A program made the translations under genes and the position numbers. Shown one piece after another: positions 44,121-52,803 of a stretch of 64,000 nucleotides of DNA (its first letter is position 1; every line of letters begins with the position of its first letter). Below the pieces are notes generated by a model that did no database searches, was not told the origin of the DNA, and was given only the letters and a program-made list of their open reading frames with translations. Origin of the DNA: Streptomyces chattanoogensis (GTDB lineage: Bacteria; Actinomycetota; Actinomycetes; Streptomycetales; Streptomycetaceae); NCBI RefSeq assembly GCF_001294335.1, contig NZ_LGKG01000174.1, positions 1 to 64,000 on the forward strand, in the 5' to 3' direction.

Positions 44121-44930
44121 GTGCAGACACCCGACCGGACCGACACTCCGTCACCCCGCCCCGTCCCCGCCGGGTTCGTCCGGTACGCCGTCGCTCTCGA
44201 GGTGTCCGAGCTCGCCTGGGGTCATCTCCACGGCCGGCTGACCGCCGGGGACACCGTCGAGCTGGCCTTTCTGCGCCGCTGCGACCTGGGCGAACCCGCC
44301 GAGGGCTTCGCCCGGATCCATGCCCTGGGACCGGACGCCCCCGAGCTCGCCGCCGTATGCCGGGAACTCGTGACGGACGACGCCCGGGACCGCCGGATCT
44401 GGGAGCACCTCGCACGCGCCCACCACCCGTCGGAGGACACCGACCCCGGCCAACTGGCCGCCGGACGCAAGGAGTTCCTGCTCGCCCGGGCCGCCGCCGG
44501 CCGCGGTATGAACTGGCAGGACTCCTCCGCCCTGATGGGCACCGACCGCCCGGAAGAGGTGGACGCCGCGTTCGCGCGCGGCGAGGAGATGGTGGGCGTC
44601 GCGGTCATCGGACTCGCCCTCACCCATCCCGACGCCGCGGCGATCCTGCCCAGGGTCGCGCAGGCGCTGGAAACGGCGCTGGAGACCGGGGACCGCAAAC
44701 TTCTCTCGCAAGGCAGCGTCGCCCTCGCCCACACCGCCCGGCTGCACGGCACCGTCGACCGCCGCTGCCTGGAGGCGCTGCGCCGCTGCCCGCGTGGCAT
44801 GGAGGCCCACACCGATGCCTGGGGCTATGTGCCGTGGCGCCGTCTGCCGCTGTGGTTGTGGCGGGACCAGCTCCCCGGCCACCTGCGGTGGCGGCTGCGC
44901 TGGCTGTTGTGGAGCAAGTGGTTCGGCTAG
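44121..44930 (+). CDS. Hypothetical cytoplasmic protein
   Basis: This 269-residue protein has no signal peptide or recognised catalytic motif. It is mostly helical. The end is rich in Trp and Arg (PWRRLPLWLWRDQL, WLLWSKWFG) and may touch membrane or nucleic acid. The middle region (GRGMNWQDSSALMGTDRPEE) and LARVAQALETALETGD-like helices resemble HEAT-type or DUF-type alpha-solenoid proteins, without a firm match. The GTG at 44121 was chosen because codons before it lack coding character and a -10 box lies 6 bases upstream. Confidence 0.6.
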   Translation: MQTPDRTDTPSPRPVPAGFVRYAVALEVSELAWGHLHGRLTAGDTVELAFLRRCDLGEPAEGFARIHALGPDAPELAAVCRELVTDDARDRRIWEHLARAHHPSEDTDPGQLAAGRKEFLLARAAAGRGMNWQDSSALMGTDRPEEVDAAFARGEEMVGVAVIGLALTHPDAAAILPRVAQALETALETGDRKLLSQGSVALAHTARLHGTVDRRCLEALRRCPRGMEAHTDAWGYVPWRRLPLWLWRDQLPGHLRWRLRWLLWSKWFG

Positions 44931-44998
44931 AAGGCGTCACGGCGCCCGGTGCCGTACGGCCCGCTGGACCGCCGTACGGCACCGGGGGAGACGGACCG

Positions 44999-46441
44999 TC
45001 AGCCGCGCTCGCCCGGCTCCGGCGCCGCGGCCTCGCTCTTCGCCAGCTCGGACCGCTTGTACGAGTACGAGAAGTAGATGACCAGGCCGATGACAAACCA
45101 CACGGCGAAGCGCACCCAGGTCTGCCACTCCAGGAAGGTGATCAGCCAGAGGGAGAAGCAGACGCCGATCGCCGGGACGAACGGCATGCCCGGCGTACGG
45201 AAGGTCCGCGGCAGGTCGGGGCGCTTGTAGCGGAGGACGATCACCGCGACGCAGACCACCACGAACGCCAGCAGAATGCCGATGTTCGTCAGCTCGGCGG
45301 CCTCGCCGATCGGCAGGAAGCCGGCGATGAGGGCCGAGGCGAAGCCCACGATCCAGGTGACCCGGGTCGGCACATGGTGTTTGGGGCTGGTCTTGGCGAA
45401 CCACTTCGGCAGCAGGCCGTCGCGGCTCATCGAGAACCACACCCGGGTCACCCCGAGCATGAAGGTGAACATGACCGTCAGGATGCCGATGATCGCGCCG
45501 ACCGCGATGACATCGGCCAGGGCGCTCAGCCCCACCGATTTGAACGCGGTCGAGAAGCCGCTCTCCGGGTCGATGTCCTTGTAGTTCTGCATACCCGTCA
45601 GCACCAGGCAGGCCAGCACGTACAGCACCATCGAGATCGCCAGCGAGTACATGATCGCCTTCGGCATATGGCGTTGTGCGTCCTTGGACTCCTCGGCCGC
45701 GGTGCTCATCGCGTCATAGCCGAAGACCGCGAAGAAGACGGTCGCGGCGCCGGTGAACGCGCCGCTCACCCCGAACGGGAAGAAGGGGGTGTAGTTCGCG
45801 CTGTTGATGTGGAAGAAGCCGACCGCGATCACGACGACGACCACCAGGACCTTCAGGCCCACCACGATCGTCTCGAAGCGCGCGGCGTTCTTGATGCCGA
45901 GCGTGAGGAGATAGGCGATCAGCAGGCAGAGCACCGCCGCGAAAAGGTCCACCCGGTGACCCGGGCCGGTGCCCGGTGCGCCCAGCATCCAGACGGGCAG
46001 ATCGAGGCCCGCCTCGCCCAGCAGAAAGCCGAAGTAGCCCGAGATGCCGATCGCGACCACCGCCACGATCGCGGTGTACTCCAGCAGCAGGTCCCAGCCG
46101 ATGAACCAGCCCGCGAACTCGCCGAGCACCGCATAGCCGTAGGTGTAGGCCGAGCCCGCCTTCGGGATCAGCCCGGCGAACTCGGCGTAGGAGAAGGCGG
46201 CCGCGGCACTGGCGATGCCCGCGATGAGGAAGGAGAGCAGAACGGCGGGCCCGGCCTTCCCGTTGGCGACCGTGCCGGCCAGCGTGAAGATGCCCGCGCC
46301 GATGATGCCGCCGACGCCGATGGCGGTCAGTTGCCACAGGCCCAGCGCGCGGGTGAGCTGCTGGCTCGCCGCGCCTTCCGGTTCCTCGATGTGGTCGATC
46401 GGTTTCCGGCGCAATACGCCCTGTCCCGCGCGCAGGCCCAT
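44999..46441 (-). CDS. APC family cationic amino-acid permease
   Basis: This 480-residue transporter of the APC superfamily (CAT-like subfamily) has about twelve helices. Helix 1 holds GVGGIIGAGIFTLAG, and FSYAEFAGLIPKAGSAYTY and FFAVFGYDAMSTAAEESKD are typical of the CAT/YfnA group. It should import cationic or branched amino acids by proton coupling. It is monocistronic, with a possible hairpin at 46519-46556 between it and dodecin. Confidence 0.9.
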   Translation of the reverse strand: MGLRAGQGVLRRKPIDHIEEPEGAASQQLTRALGLWQLTAIGVGGIIGAGIFTLAGTVANGKAGPAVLLSFLIAGIASAAAAFSYAEFAGLIPKAGSAYTYGYAVLGEFAGWFIGWDLLLEYTAIVAVVAIGISGYFGFLLGEAGLDLPVWMLGAPGTGPGHRVDLFAAVLCLLIAYLLTLGIKNAARFETIVVGLKVLVVVVVIAVGFFHINSANYTPFFPFGVSGAFTGAATVFFAVFGYDAMSTAAEESKDAQRHMPKAIMYSLAISMVLYVLACLVLTGMQNYKDIDPESGFSTAFKSVGLSALADVIAVGAIIGILTVMFTFMLGVTRVWFSMSRDGLLPKWFAKTSPKHHVPTRVTWIVGFASALIAGFLPIGEAAELTNIGILLAFVVVCVAVIVLRYKRPDLPRTFRTPGMPFVPAIGVCFSLWLITFLEWQTWVRFAVWFVIGLVIYFSYSYKRSELAKSEAAAPEPGERG

Positions 46442-46518
46442 GCGTCAGCCCTCCGTAGGCTCGATCCGTCGTACTCCGACGGCGGATCATCATGGACCCT
46501 CGAGGGCGTCTGAGGAAG

Positions 46519-46556
46519 ACGACTCCCTAGTAGCGACGTGACTCGCCGGGAGTCGT
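46519..46556. terminator. 9-bp stem behind the dodecin gene
   Basis: ACGACTCCC (46519-46527) and GGGAGTCGT (46548-46556) are perfect reverse complements around a 20-base loop. They lie downstream of the minus-strand dodecin gene and upstream of the permease gene. Termination after dodecin is the simplest reading. Confidence 0.5.
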
Positions 46557-46594
46557 ACACGGGAGGGGTGTGCAGGGGGCTCAATACCGCCGGT

Positions 46595-46810
46595 TCACTC
46601 GGCGTCCTCCAGCCGGAAGCCGACCTTCAGACCGACCTGGTAGTGGTCGATATGGCCGTCGACGATATGCCCGCGGACCTCGCTGATCTCGAACCAGTCG
46701 AGGTTGCGCAGGGACTGCGAGGCGCGCCGGATGCCGTTGTTGATGGCGGCGTCGACGCTCTGCTGGGACGTACCGACGATGTCGGTCACGCGATACGTGC
46801 GGTCGGTCAC
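46595..46810 (-). CDS. Dodecin family flavin-binding protein
   Basis: This 71-residue protein is a dodecin, forming a hollow dodecamer that stores riboflavin, FMN or CoA. It matches over the whole length: YRVTDIVGTSQQSVDAAINN, ASQSLRNLDWFEISEVRGHI and HYQVGLKVGFRLED. The Trp in LDWFEI stacks on the flavin. The GTG start at 46810 follows GGGAGAG. It lies behind the universal stress protein gene on the same strand. Confidence 0.92.
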   Translation of the reverse strand: MTDRTYRVTDIVGTSQQSVDAAINNGIRRASQSLRNLDWFEISEVRGHIVDGHIDHYQVGLKVGFRLEDAE

Positions 46811-46907
46811 GATGCTCTCCCTCGGCCGGGGCGGCGCTCCGCCCGTCCACTTCCCACCGTGCCTCAGGGCGGCCCGCCCCACCAGCGGAGCGGGTGTGGC
46901 GGCAGGG

Positions 46908-47393
46908 CTACGGGACGACGGTGACCGGCCAGCGCCCGGCCTTGACCAGGCGGACCGCGACCGACCCCATGATGCGGTGCCCGGCGGACTCCGACGCGCC
47001 GACGACCACCGCATCGGCCTTGAGCTCATCGGCCATCTGCACCATGCCGTTGTACGGGTCCCCGCGCAGGGTGCGGAACTCCCAGCGGACGTCGTATATC
47101 CCCCGCAGCCGCTCCGTCGCCTCGCGGATCGCGGCCATCAGCTCCTCGGCGACCTCGTTGGTCGCGTCCACGACCGGGGCGCCCATCGCGGCACCGGCCG
47201 GCATCACCGGCTGCACATAGACCAGGACGAGCTTCGACCCCTGCCGCCGGGCCAGCCCGGCCGCGTAGGCGGCGGCGCGCCACGACGAGTCGGAGCCGTC
47301 CACACCGACGACGATGACCTTCGGGCCGTCCGTACCGCGTTCGAAGGGCCCGGGAGTGCTGTCGGAAGAGCTGCCGGAAGTGCTGTCGTCCAC
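46908..47393 (-). CDS. Universal stress protein (UspA family)
   Basis: This 161-residue single-domain Usp has the N-terminal VIVVGVDGSDSSWRAAAYAA with the nucleotide-binding Asp. Its C-terminal ATP-binding motif reads VVVGASESAGHRIMGSVAVRLV, close to the G2xG9xGS pattern, so it probably binds ATP. It starts with a GTG that has no ribosome site but a TACCCT box 7 bases upstream, so the message may be leaderless. Dodecin follows on the same strand after 97 bases. Confidence 0.9.
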   Translation of the reverse strand: MDDSTSGSSSDSTPGPFERGTDGPKVIVVGVDGSDSSWRAAAYAAGLARRQGSKLVLVYVQPVMPAGAAMGAPVVDATNEVAEELMAAIREATERLRGIYDVRWEFRTLRGDPYNGMVQMADELKADAVVVGASESAGHRIMGSVAVRLVKAGRWPVTVVP

Positions 47394-47400
47394 AGCAGGG

Positions 47401-47406
47401 AGGGTA
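47401..47406 (-). promoter_or_regulatory. -10 box of a probably leaderless usp transcript
   Basis: Read on the minus strand this is TACCCT, ending 7 bases before the GTG start of the universal stress gene. The same hexamer at nearly the same distance precedes the gene at 44121. Confidence 0.45.
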
Positions 47407-47471
47407 ACCGTACGTGCGTGGCGACGGTGCCCCGGGCCATGCCGCCGTGTCCCCCGCGGCGCCGGGGCGGG

Positions 47472-48161
47472 TCAGGCGGGGGCCGGCGGCCAGGCGTCGG
47501 GGGCCAGTACGCCGAGGACGTAGGCCCTGGCGACCAGCGCGGTACGGCCCTGGACGCGCCAGCGGCGGGCCAGCCGGGTGAGGTGGTAGTTGACGCCGTC
47601 GACGGTCAGACCCAGTGCGGTGCCGATCGACGCGGTGGTCGCACCGCCGGCGGCCAGCGCCAGGATCCTGGCCTCGACGGGGCTCGCCGTGCCGCGCGGC
47701 GGCACCGGCGGATCGGTCTCGCGGACCCGCAGCAGCGCCAGCAGCACGGGCGGCTGGACCGAGGAGTCGCCGACCGGATCCACCGTCAGTTCCCCTTCCC
47801 GCTCGGTCCCGTCGGACGCCGAACGCCAGTGGACCTCCACCGGATAGCGCGAGCGGCGGCCCAGCCGGACCGCCTCGGCGATCCGGTACACCTGCTCCTT
47901 CGCCCGTGGCCGGAAGAGGTCCAGCAGACTGCGTCCGCGCAGCTGCCCGGGGGACGTGCCCCACTGCTCGGCCATCGCCGGATTGGCGATCAGCACCTCG
48001 CCCTCGGCATTGCACACCGCGATCGGCGTGGGGATGCGGTCGAGCAGGATCAGGAAATAGTTGCGCCACGGACCCCCCGCGTACGGCCCGGCCGGGTCGG
48101 CCGGTGCGACGGGCCCGTTCGGGCAGGTCTCGGCGGTGTCGTCGGCAGCCCCGTTGTCCAT
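47472..48161 (-). CDS. PAS domain LuxR-type transcriptional regulator
   Basis: This 229-residue cytoplasmic regulator has one PAS domain (about 33-150: LDRIPTPIAVCNAEGEVLIANP, SLLDLFRPRAKEQV) and a C-terminal LuxR/GerE helix-turn-helix (about 160-215: SPVEARILALAAGGATTASI, LGLTVDGVNYHL). The start ATG at 48161 follows GAAGGGG. It is divergent from the CYP102 gene by 105 bases with an inverted repeat between, so it most likely controls that gene. The PAS fold could hold a heme, flavin or the P450's substrate. Confidence 0.87.
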   Translation of the reverse strand: MDNGAADDTAETCPNGPVAPADPAGPYAGGPWRNYFLILLDRIPTPIAVCNAEGEVLIANPAMAEQWGTSPGQLRGRSLLDLFRPRAKEQVYRIAEAVRLGRRSRYPVEVHWRSASDGTEREGELTVDPVGDSSVQPPVLLALLRVRETDPPVPPRGTASPVEARILALAAGGATTASIGTALGLTVDGVNYHLTRLARRWRVQGRTALVARAYVLGVLAPDAWPPAPA

Positions 48162-48205
48162 TGCCCCTTCTCCGGTCGGTGCGCAAGAGCGAGTGGCGAG
48201 AAACC

Positions 48206-48223
48206 ACTGCACAATCATGCAGT
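48206..48223. promoter_or_regulatory. Inverted repeat between the PAS-LuxR and CYP102 genes
   Basis: ACTGCA-CAATCA-TGCAGT is a perfect 6-6-6 inverted repeat, 43 bases before the CYP102 start and 44 bases before the regulator start. Its central place in the divergent gap fits a shared operator for the PAS-LuxR protein. Confidence 0.55.
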
Positions 48224-48266
48224 TGCCCGGCCCTGACCTGCACACCGGACCGGTCACGCTGGAGAC

Positions 48267-51200
48267 ATGACCGACACCATCGCGCTGCACTCCGACGAAC
48301 GCGCCGCCGACGACGGCATTCCGGTTGCCGACATCACGGCGACCGGTCTCACCTCGACGCCGCTCCAGCAGGCCATGGACCTGGCCCGGGTCCACGGTCC
48401 GGTCTTCCGGCGCCGGCTGGGTGACCGCGAGACGCTGCTCGTCTCCTCGCTGGACCTGGTCACCGAACTCGCCGACGAGAACCGCTTCGCCAAGGGCGTC
48501 TCGGCGATCCTGGAGAATGTCCGGGAGTTCGCCGGAGACGGTCTGTTCACCGCCTACAACGACGAGCCGAACTGGGCCAAGGCGCACGAGGTGCTGATGC
48601 CGGCCTTCGCGCTCGGCTCGATGCGGACGTACCACCCGGCGATGCTCAAGGTGGCGCGCCGGGTGATGGCCGCCTGGGACCGCCGGGTCGCCGACGGCCG
48701 GGCCGTCGACGTCGCCGAGGACATGACCCGGATGACGCTGGACACCATAGGACTGGCGGGTTTCGGCTTCGACTTCGAGTCGTTCGCCCGGGACACCCCG
48801 CACCCGTTCGTCGAGTCGATGGTGCGCTGTCTCCAGTGGAGCGGCGCCAAGTTCGGCCGTGAGCCCGGCGCGGACCACTCCGCGGAGGATGCCGCGTTCC
48901 GCGTCGACGCCGACTATCTCGCGTCCGTCGTCGACGAGGTCATCGCCGCCCGGACCGCGAGCGGCGAGAGCGGCGACGACGATCTGCTGGGCCTGATGCT
49001 CGGCTCCCGGGACCAGGGGGACGGCGCCGGGCCCGCCCTGGACCTCGCCAACATCCGCAACCAGGTGATCACCTTCCTGATCGCCGGGCACGAGACCACC
49101 TCGGGCGCGCTCTCCTTCGCCCTCTACCACCTGCTGAAGGACCCGTCCGCGCTGCGTCTGGCCCAGCGCGAGGCGGACGAGCTGTGGGGCGACGACCCGG
49201 ACCCCGACCCGTCCTTCGAGGACATCGGCCGGCTGCCGTACATCCGGCAGGTGCTCAACGAGTCGCTCCGGCTGTGGCCGACCGCCGCCGCGTTCACCCG
49301 GCAGGCCCAGCAGGACACCGTCCTCGGCGGCCGCTACCCGCTGCGGAAGGGCGATCTGCTCACCGTCCTCACGCCGATGCTGCACCGCGACCCGGCCTGG
49401 GGCGACAACCCCGACCTCTTCGACCCGTCCCGCTTCGCCCCGGAGGCCGAGGCGGCCCGCTCCCCGCATGCGTACAAGCCCTTCGGCACGGGTGAACGGG
49501 CCTGCATCGGGCGGCAGTTCGCGCTGCACGAGGCGACGATGCTGCTCGCGCTCCTGGTGCACCGCTACCGTCTGATCGACCACACGGGCTACCGGCTGCG
49601 CATCAAGGAGACGCTGACCCTCAAGCCCGAGAACTTCACGCTCACCCTCGCCGCCCGTACGCCCGCGGACCGGGCCGCGACCCGCGCCGCGCTCGCCGTC
49701 CTCCCGGGTGGCGGGGCCACGGCCGCCGGGGAAGGAGCGGCGGCCGCGACCGGCGACGGCCTGCCCACCCGTGTCCCGCAGGGCACCGGACTGCTCCTGC
49801 TGCACGGCACCAACTACGGCACCTGCCGGGAGTTCGCCGAGCGGCTGGCCGACGAGGCCACCGGCCTGGGCTTCACCACCGAGGTGGCACCGCTGAACGC
49901 CTACGCGGGCGGGCTGCCCGCCGACCGGCCCGTGGCGATCGTCGCCGCCTCCTACAACGGGCAGCCGACCGATGACGCGGCCGCCTTCGTGAGTTGGCTG
50001 CGCACCGCGCAGGAGGGCGCCGCCGAGGGGGTCCCGTACGCCGTCCTGGGGGTCGGCGACCGCAACTGGGCCGCGACCTACCAGCATGTGCCGACGCTCA
50101 TCGACGACCGCCTCGACGCGCTCGGCGCCGAGCGTCTGGTGCCACGCGCTGAGGCCGATGCCTCCGGCAATCTGAACGGCACCGTCAAGGAGTTCGCCCT
50201 CGCGCTGCGCACCCGGCTGCTGACGCGCTACGGCGACCCGGCGAGCGCCGGTGTTGGCGCCCCGGCCGCCGAGGACACCCGTTACACCGTGACAGAGGTG
50301 ACCGGCGGACCCCTGGACGCGCTCGCCGCCCGGCACGACCTCGTCGAGATGACCGTCACCGAGGCCTACGACCTGACGGCGCCGGACTGGCCGCGCCCCA
50401 AGCGCTTCCTGCGCATCGCGCTGCCCGACGGGGTCACCTACCGCACCGCCGACCATCTCGCCGTCCTCCCCGCCAACGCCCCGGCCGCCGTCGAACGGGC
50501 CGCACAGGCGCTGGGCGTCGGCCTCGACACCGTTCTCTCGCTGCACTCCGGCCGCCCGGCCCGCGACGCGCTCCCCGTCGACCGCCCGCTGACCGTACGC
50601 CAACTCCTCACCCATCACTTGGAGTTGGGTGCCCGGCCGACCCCCGGCCAGACATCCCTGCTCGCCGCCCACAACCCCTGCCCGCCCGAGCGGACGGCGC
50701 TGGAGACCCTCGCCGACGACGATCCCCGGACCCTGATCGGCCTGATCGAGGACCACCCGGCGCTGCGCGGCGCGCTGCCCTGGCCGGTCATCCTGGAGCT
50801 GCTGCCGCCGCTGCGCACCCGGCACTACTCCCTCTCGTCCTCGCCCGCCACCGACGGCCGGCACGCCGACCTGATGGTCTCGCTGCTGCCCGGCGGCACC
50901 GGTTCGACGTATCTGCACGGGGTGCGGCCCGGCGACACCGTCCTGGCCCGCGTCCAGCCCTGCCGTGAGGCCTTCCGCCTCGATCCGGCCGACCCCACCC
51001 CCGTCATCATGATCGCGGCCGGCACCGGTCTCGCACCCTTCCGCGGTGCCGTCGCCGACCGCGTCGCCGCGGGCCGGACGTCGCCCGCCCGGCTCTACTT
51101 CGGCTGCGACGACCCCACAGGCGACTTCCTCCACGCCGCGGAGCTCACCGCCGCACAGGAGGCGGGCGCCGTCTCGCTCCGCCCGGTCTTCAGCGCCCGC

Positions 51201-51449
51201 CCCGAACACAGCCACCTCTTCGTCCAGCACCGCATCGCCGCCGAGGCCGCCGAGGTCTGGGAGCTGCTGCAGGCCGGCGCGCGGGTCTACGTCTGCGGCG
51301 ACGGCAGCCGGATGGCGCCCGGCGTACGGGACGCCTTCCGCGCACTGCACGGCGCCGCGGTGGGCGCCTCGCCCCAGGAATCCGAGGCGTGGCTGCGCGA
51401 ACTGACCGCCGCCGGGCGCTATATCGAGGATGTGTACGCCGCGGGCTGA
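48267..51449 (+). CDS. Self-sufficient cytochrome P450-reductase fusion (CYP102 family)
   Basis: This 1060-residue protein is a P450BM3-type fatty-acid hydroxylase fused to its own reductase. The P450 part (1 to about 470) has the I-helix AGHETTSG (273-280), the ESLRLWP K-helix and the heme loop FGTGERACIGRQFA with the axial Cys at 413. A linker leads to an FMN flavodoxin domain (about 510-650, HGTNYGTCREFAERLADEA). Then come FAD and NADPH domains, with RHYSLSSSP for FAD and AAGTGLAPFRG and VYVCGDGSRMAPGVR for NADPH. All domains are intact. GGAGA precedes the ATG. It is divergent from a PAS-LuxR regulator and followed by a double terminator. Confidence 0.95.
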   Translation: MTDTIALHSDERAADDGIPVADITATGLTSTPLQQAMDLARVHGPVFRRRLGDRETLLVSSLDLVTELADENRFAKGVSAILENVREFAGDGLFTAYNDEPNWAKAHEVLMPAFALGSMRTYHPAMLKVARRVMAAWDRRVADGRAVDVAEDMTRMTLDTIGLAGFGFDFESFARDTPHPFVESMVRCLQWSGAKFGREPGADHSAEDAAFRVDADYLASVVDEVIAARTASGESGDDDLLGLMLGSRDQGDGAGPALDLANIRNQVITFLIAGHETTSGALSFALYHLLKDPSALRLAQREADELWGDDPDPDPSFEDIGRLPYIRQVLNESLRLWPTAAAFTRQAQQDTVLGGRYPLRKGDLLTVLTPMLHRDPAWGDNPDLFDPSRFAPEAEAARSPHAYKPFGTGERACIGRQFALHEATMLLALLVHRYRLIDHTGYRLRIKETLTLKPENFTLTLAARTPADRAATRAALAVLPGGGATAAGEGAAAATGDGLPTRVPQGTGLLLLHGTNYGTCREFAERLADEATGLGFTTEVAPLNAYAGGLPADRPVAIVAASYNGQPTDDAAAFVSWLRTAQEGAAEGVPYAVLGVGDRNWAATYQHVPTLIDDRLDALGAERLVPRAEADASGNLNGTVKEFALALRTRLLTRYGDPASAGVGAPAAEDTRYTVTEVTGGPLDALAARHDLVEMTVTEAYDLTAPDWPRPKRFLRIALPDGVTYRTADHLAVLPANAPAAVERAAQALGVGLDTVLSLHSGRPARDALPVDRPLTVRQLLTHHLELGARPTPGQTSLLAAHNPCPPERTALETLADDDPRTLIGLIEDHPALRGALPWPVILELLPPLRTRHYSLSSSPATDGRHADLMVSLLPGGTGSTYLHGVRPGDTVLARVQPCREAFRLDPADPTPVIMIAAGTGLAPFRGAVADRVAAGRTSPARLYFGCDDPTGDFLHAAELTAAQEAGAVSLRPVFSARPEHSHLFVQHRIAAEAAEVWELLQAGARVYVCGDGSRMAPGVRDAFRALHGAAVGASPQESEAWLRELTAAGRYIEDVYAAG

Positions 51450-51497
51450 TCCCCGCGCGTACGGACCCTGGCCCTCCCGGCGCGCCGGGTTCAAGGT

Positions 51498-51555
51498 GGG
51501 TGGTGCGGCCTACGGGGCCGCACCACCCGCCCGCCGGTTCCACCCGGCGGGCGGG
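51498..51555 (+). terminator. Two overlapping perfect hairpins behind CYP102
   Basis: Hairpin 1 pairs GGGTGGTGCGGCC (51498-51510) with GGCCGCACCACCC (51516-51528). Hairpin 2 pairs CCCGCCCGCCGG (51526-51537) with CCGGCGGGCGGG (51544-51555). They share three bases, so both cannot be fully closed at once. Together they form a strong terminator ahead of the flavin monooxygenase gene. Confidence 0.75.
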
Positions 51556-51588
51556 CCGGACGGGCGGACCGACTGGGAGACCGACGGT

Positions 51589-52770
51589 ATGACCACATCC
51601 CTGACCCGAGCCCTGATCATCGGCGGCGGCATCGCCGGAGCGGTGACCGCAATGGCCCTGCAGAAGGCGGGCATTACGGCGGAGATCTACGAGGCCTATC
51701 CGGCCGGCGCGGACGACGTCGGCGCCTTCCTCGTTGTCTTCGCCAACGGCCTCGAAGCGCTACGGGTGATCGACGCGCACGGTCCGGTCGTGGCGAACTC
51801 CTTTCCCGCACACCGCGTCACCTTCATCGGCGAGCGCGGCGAGGACCTGGGGGAGCGGCCCCTCTCCGGCGCCGGACGGGGTACCGGGCCCGGCCCGCGC
51901 ACCCTGCGCCGGGCCACGCTCAACCGGGTGCTGCACGCCGAGGCGGCGCGCCGCGGGATATCCGTGCGGCACGGGAAACGGCTGATCGGCGCGGAGACCG
52001 TACCGTCGGCGCACGGCAGCCGGGTGGTCGCCGCCTTCGCCGACGGCAGCACCGCCGAGGGCGACATCCTCATCGGCGCGGACGGCCTGCACTCCGTCAC
52101 CCGCGGCCTCATCGACCCGGCCGCGCCGCGCCCCCGCTCCACCGGCCGCACCACCGTCAGCGGCTACACCCGCGACGCCGCGGCCGTGCCGGACGCCTAC
52201 ACCATGGTCTTCGGCAAGCGGGCGTTCTTCGGCTGCACCCGCGCCCCCGACGGCGAGGTGTGGTGGTTCGCCAGCGTCCCCGGCCCGGAACCGGACCGCA
52301 CCGGCCCGGCCGCCGTAACCCCTGACACATGGCGTCGGCGCCTCACCGCACTGCTCGACGGCGACGGCACCCCAGCGGCGGCCATCGTCCGCGCCACCGC
52401 CGGCGACCGCATCACCGCCGCCCACTCCTACGACATCGCCAGCACCCCCACCTGGCACACCGACACCATGGTCATCATCGGCGACGCCGCCCATGCGGCC
52501 GCCCCCAACGCCGCCCAGGGCGCCTCGATGGCCATCGAGGACGCCGTCGTCCTCGCCACCTGCCTGCGCGACCGGGCGGATCCGCCGAGCGCCTTCACCG
52601 CGTACGACGGGCTGCGCCGGGAGCGGGTGGAGAAGCTCGTCGCGACCAGCGCGGGCATGGCCCGGCTCACGGACGTCGACGCGACGGGCCGCCCGCCGCG
52701 CCGGGCCCCTGTGGAGCGCGGCGGAGCGGGCGGCGACAACTGGCTCACGGGATACCGCATCGCGTGGTGA
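51589..52770 (+). CDS. FAD-dependent monooxygenase (class A flavoprotein)
   Basis: This 393-residue protein resembles p-hydroxybenzoate-hydroxylase-type monooxygenases. It has the N-terminal FAD fold (ALIIGGGIAGAVTAMALQKAG), an RATLNRVLHAEA segment, ILIGADGLHSVTR (the DG motif) and GDAAHAAAPNAAQGASMAIED (the GD motif). Such enzymes hydroxylate aromatic or polyketide-like substrates with NAD(P)H. GGGAGA lies upstream of the ATG. It follows the CYP102 gene in the same direction but behind a strong terminator, so it may have its own promoter. Confidence 0.87.
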   Translation: MTTSLTRALIIGGGIAGAVTAMALQKAGITAEIYEAYPAGADDVGAFLVVFANGLEALRVIDAHGPVVANSFPAHRVTFIGERGEDLGERPLSGAGRGTGPGPRTLRRATLNRVLHAEAARRGISVRHGKRLIGAETVPSAHGSRVVAAFADGSTAEGDILIGADGLHSVTRGLIDPAAPRPRSTGRTTVSGYTRDAAAVPDAYTMVFGKRAFFGCTRAPDGEVWWFASVPGPEPDRTGPAAVTPDTWRRRLTALLDGDGTPAAAIVRATAGDRITAAHSYDIASTPTWHTDTMVIIGDAAHAAAPNAAQGASMAIEDAVVLATCLRDRADPPSAFTAYDGLRRERVEKLVATSAGMARLTDVDATGRPPRRAPVERGGAGGDNWLTGYRIAW

Positions 52771-52803
52771 CGGCGCGGGGGCCCGGGGTGCGCCGGCGGG
52801 CCG

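Noticed and set aside
47472..51494. Very long minus-strand open frame (1340 codons) across the CYP102 gene
   Set aside because: Only its last 230 codons (the PAS-LuxR protein) look like a real protein. The rest is antisense to CYP102 and is open only because of high GC content.
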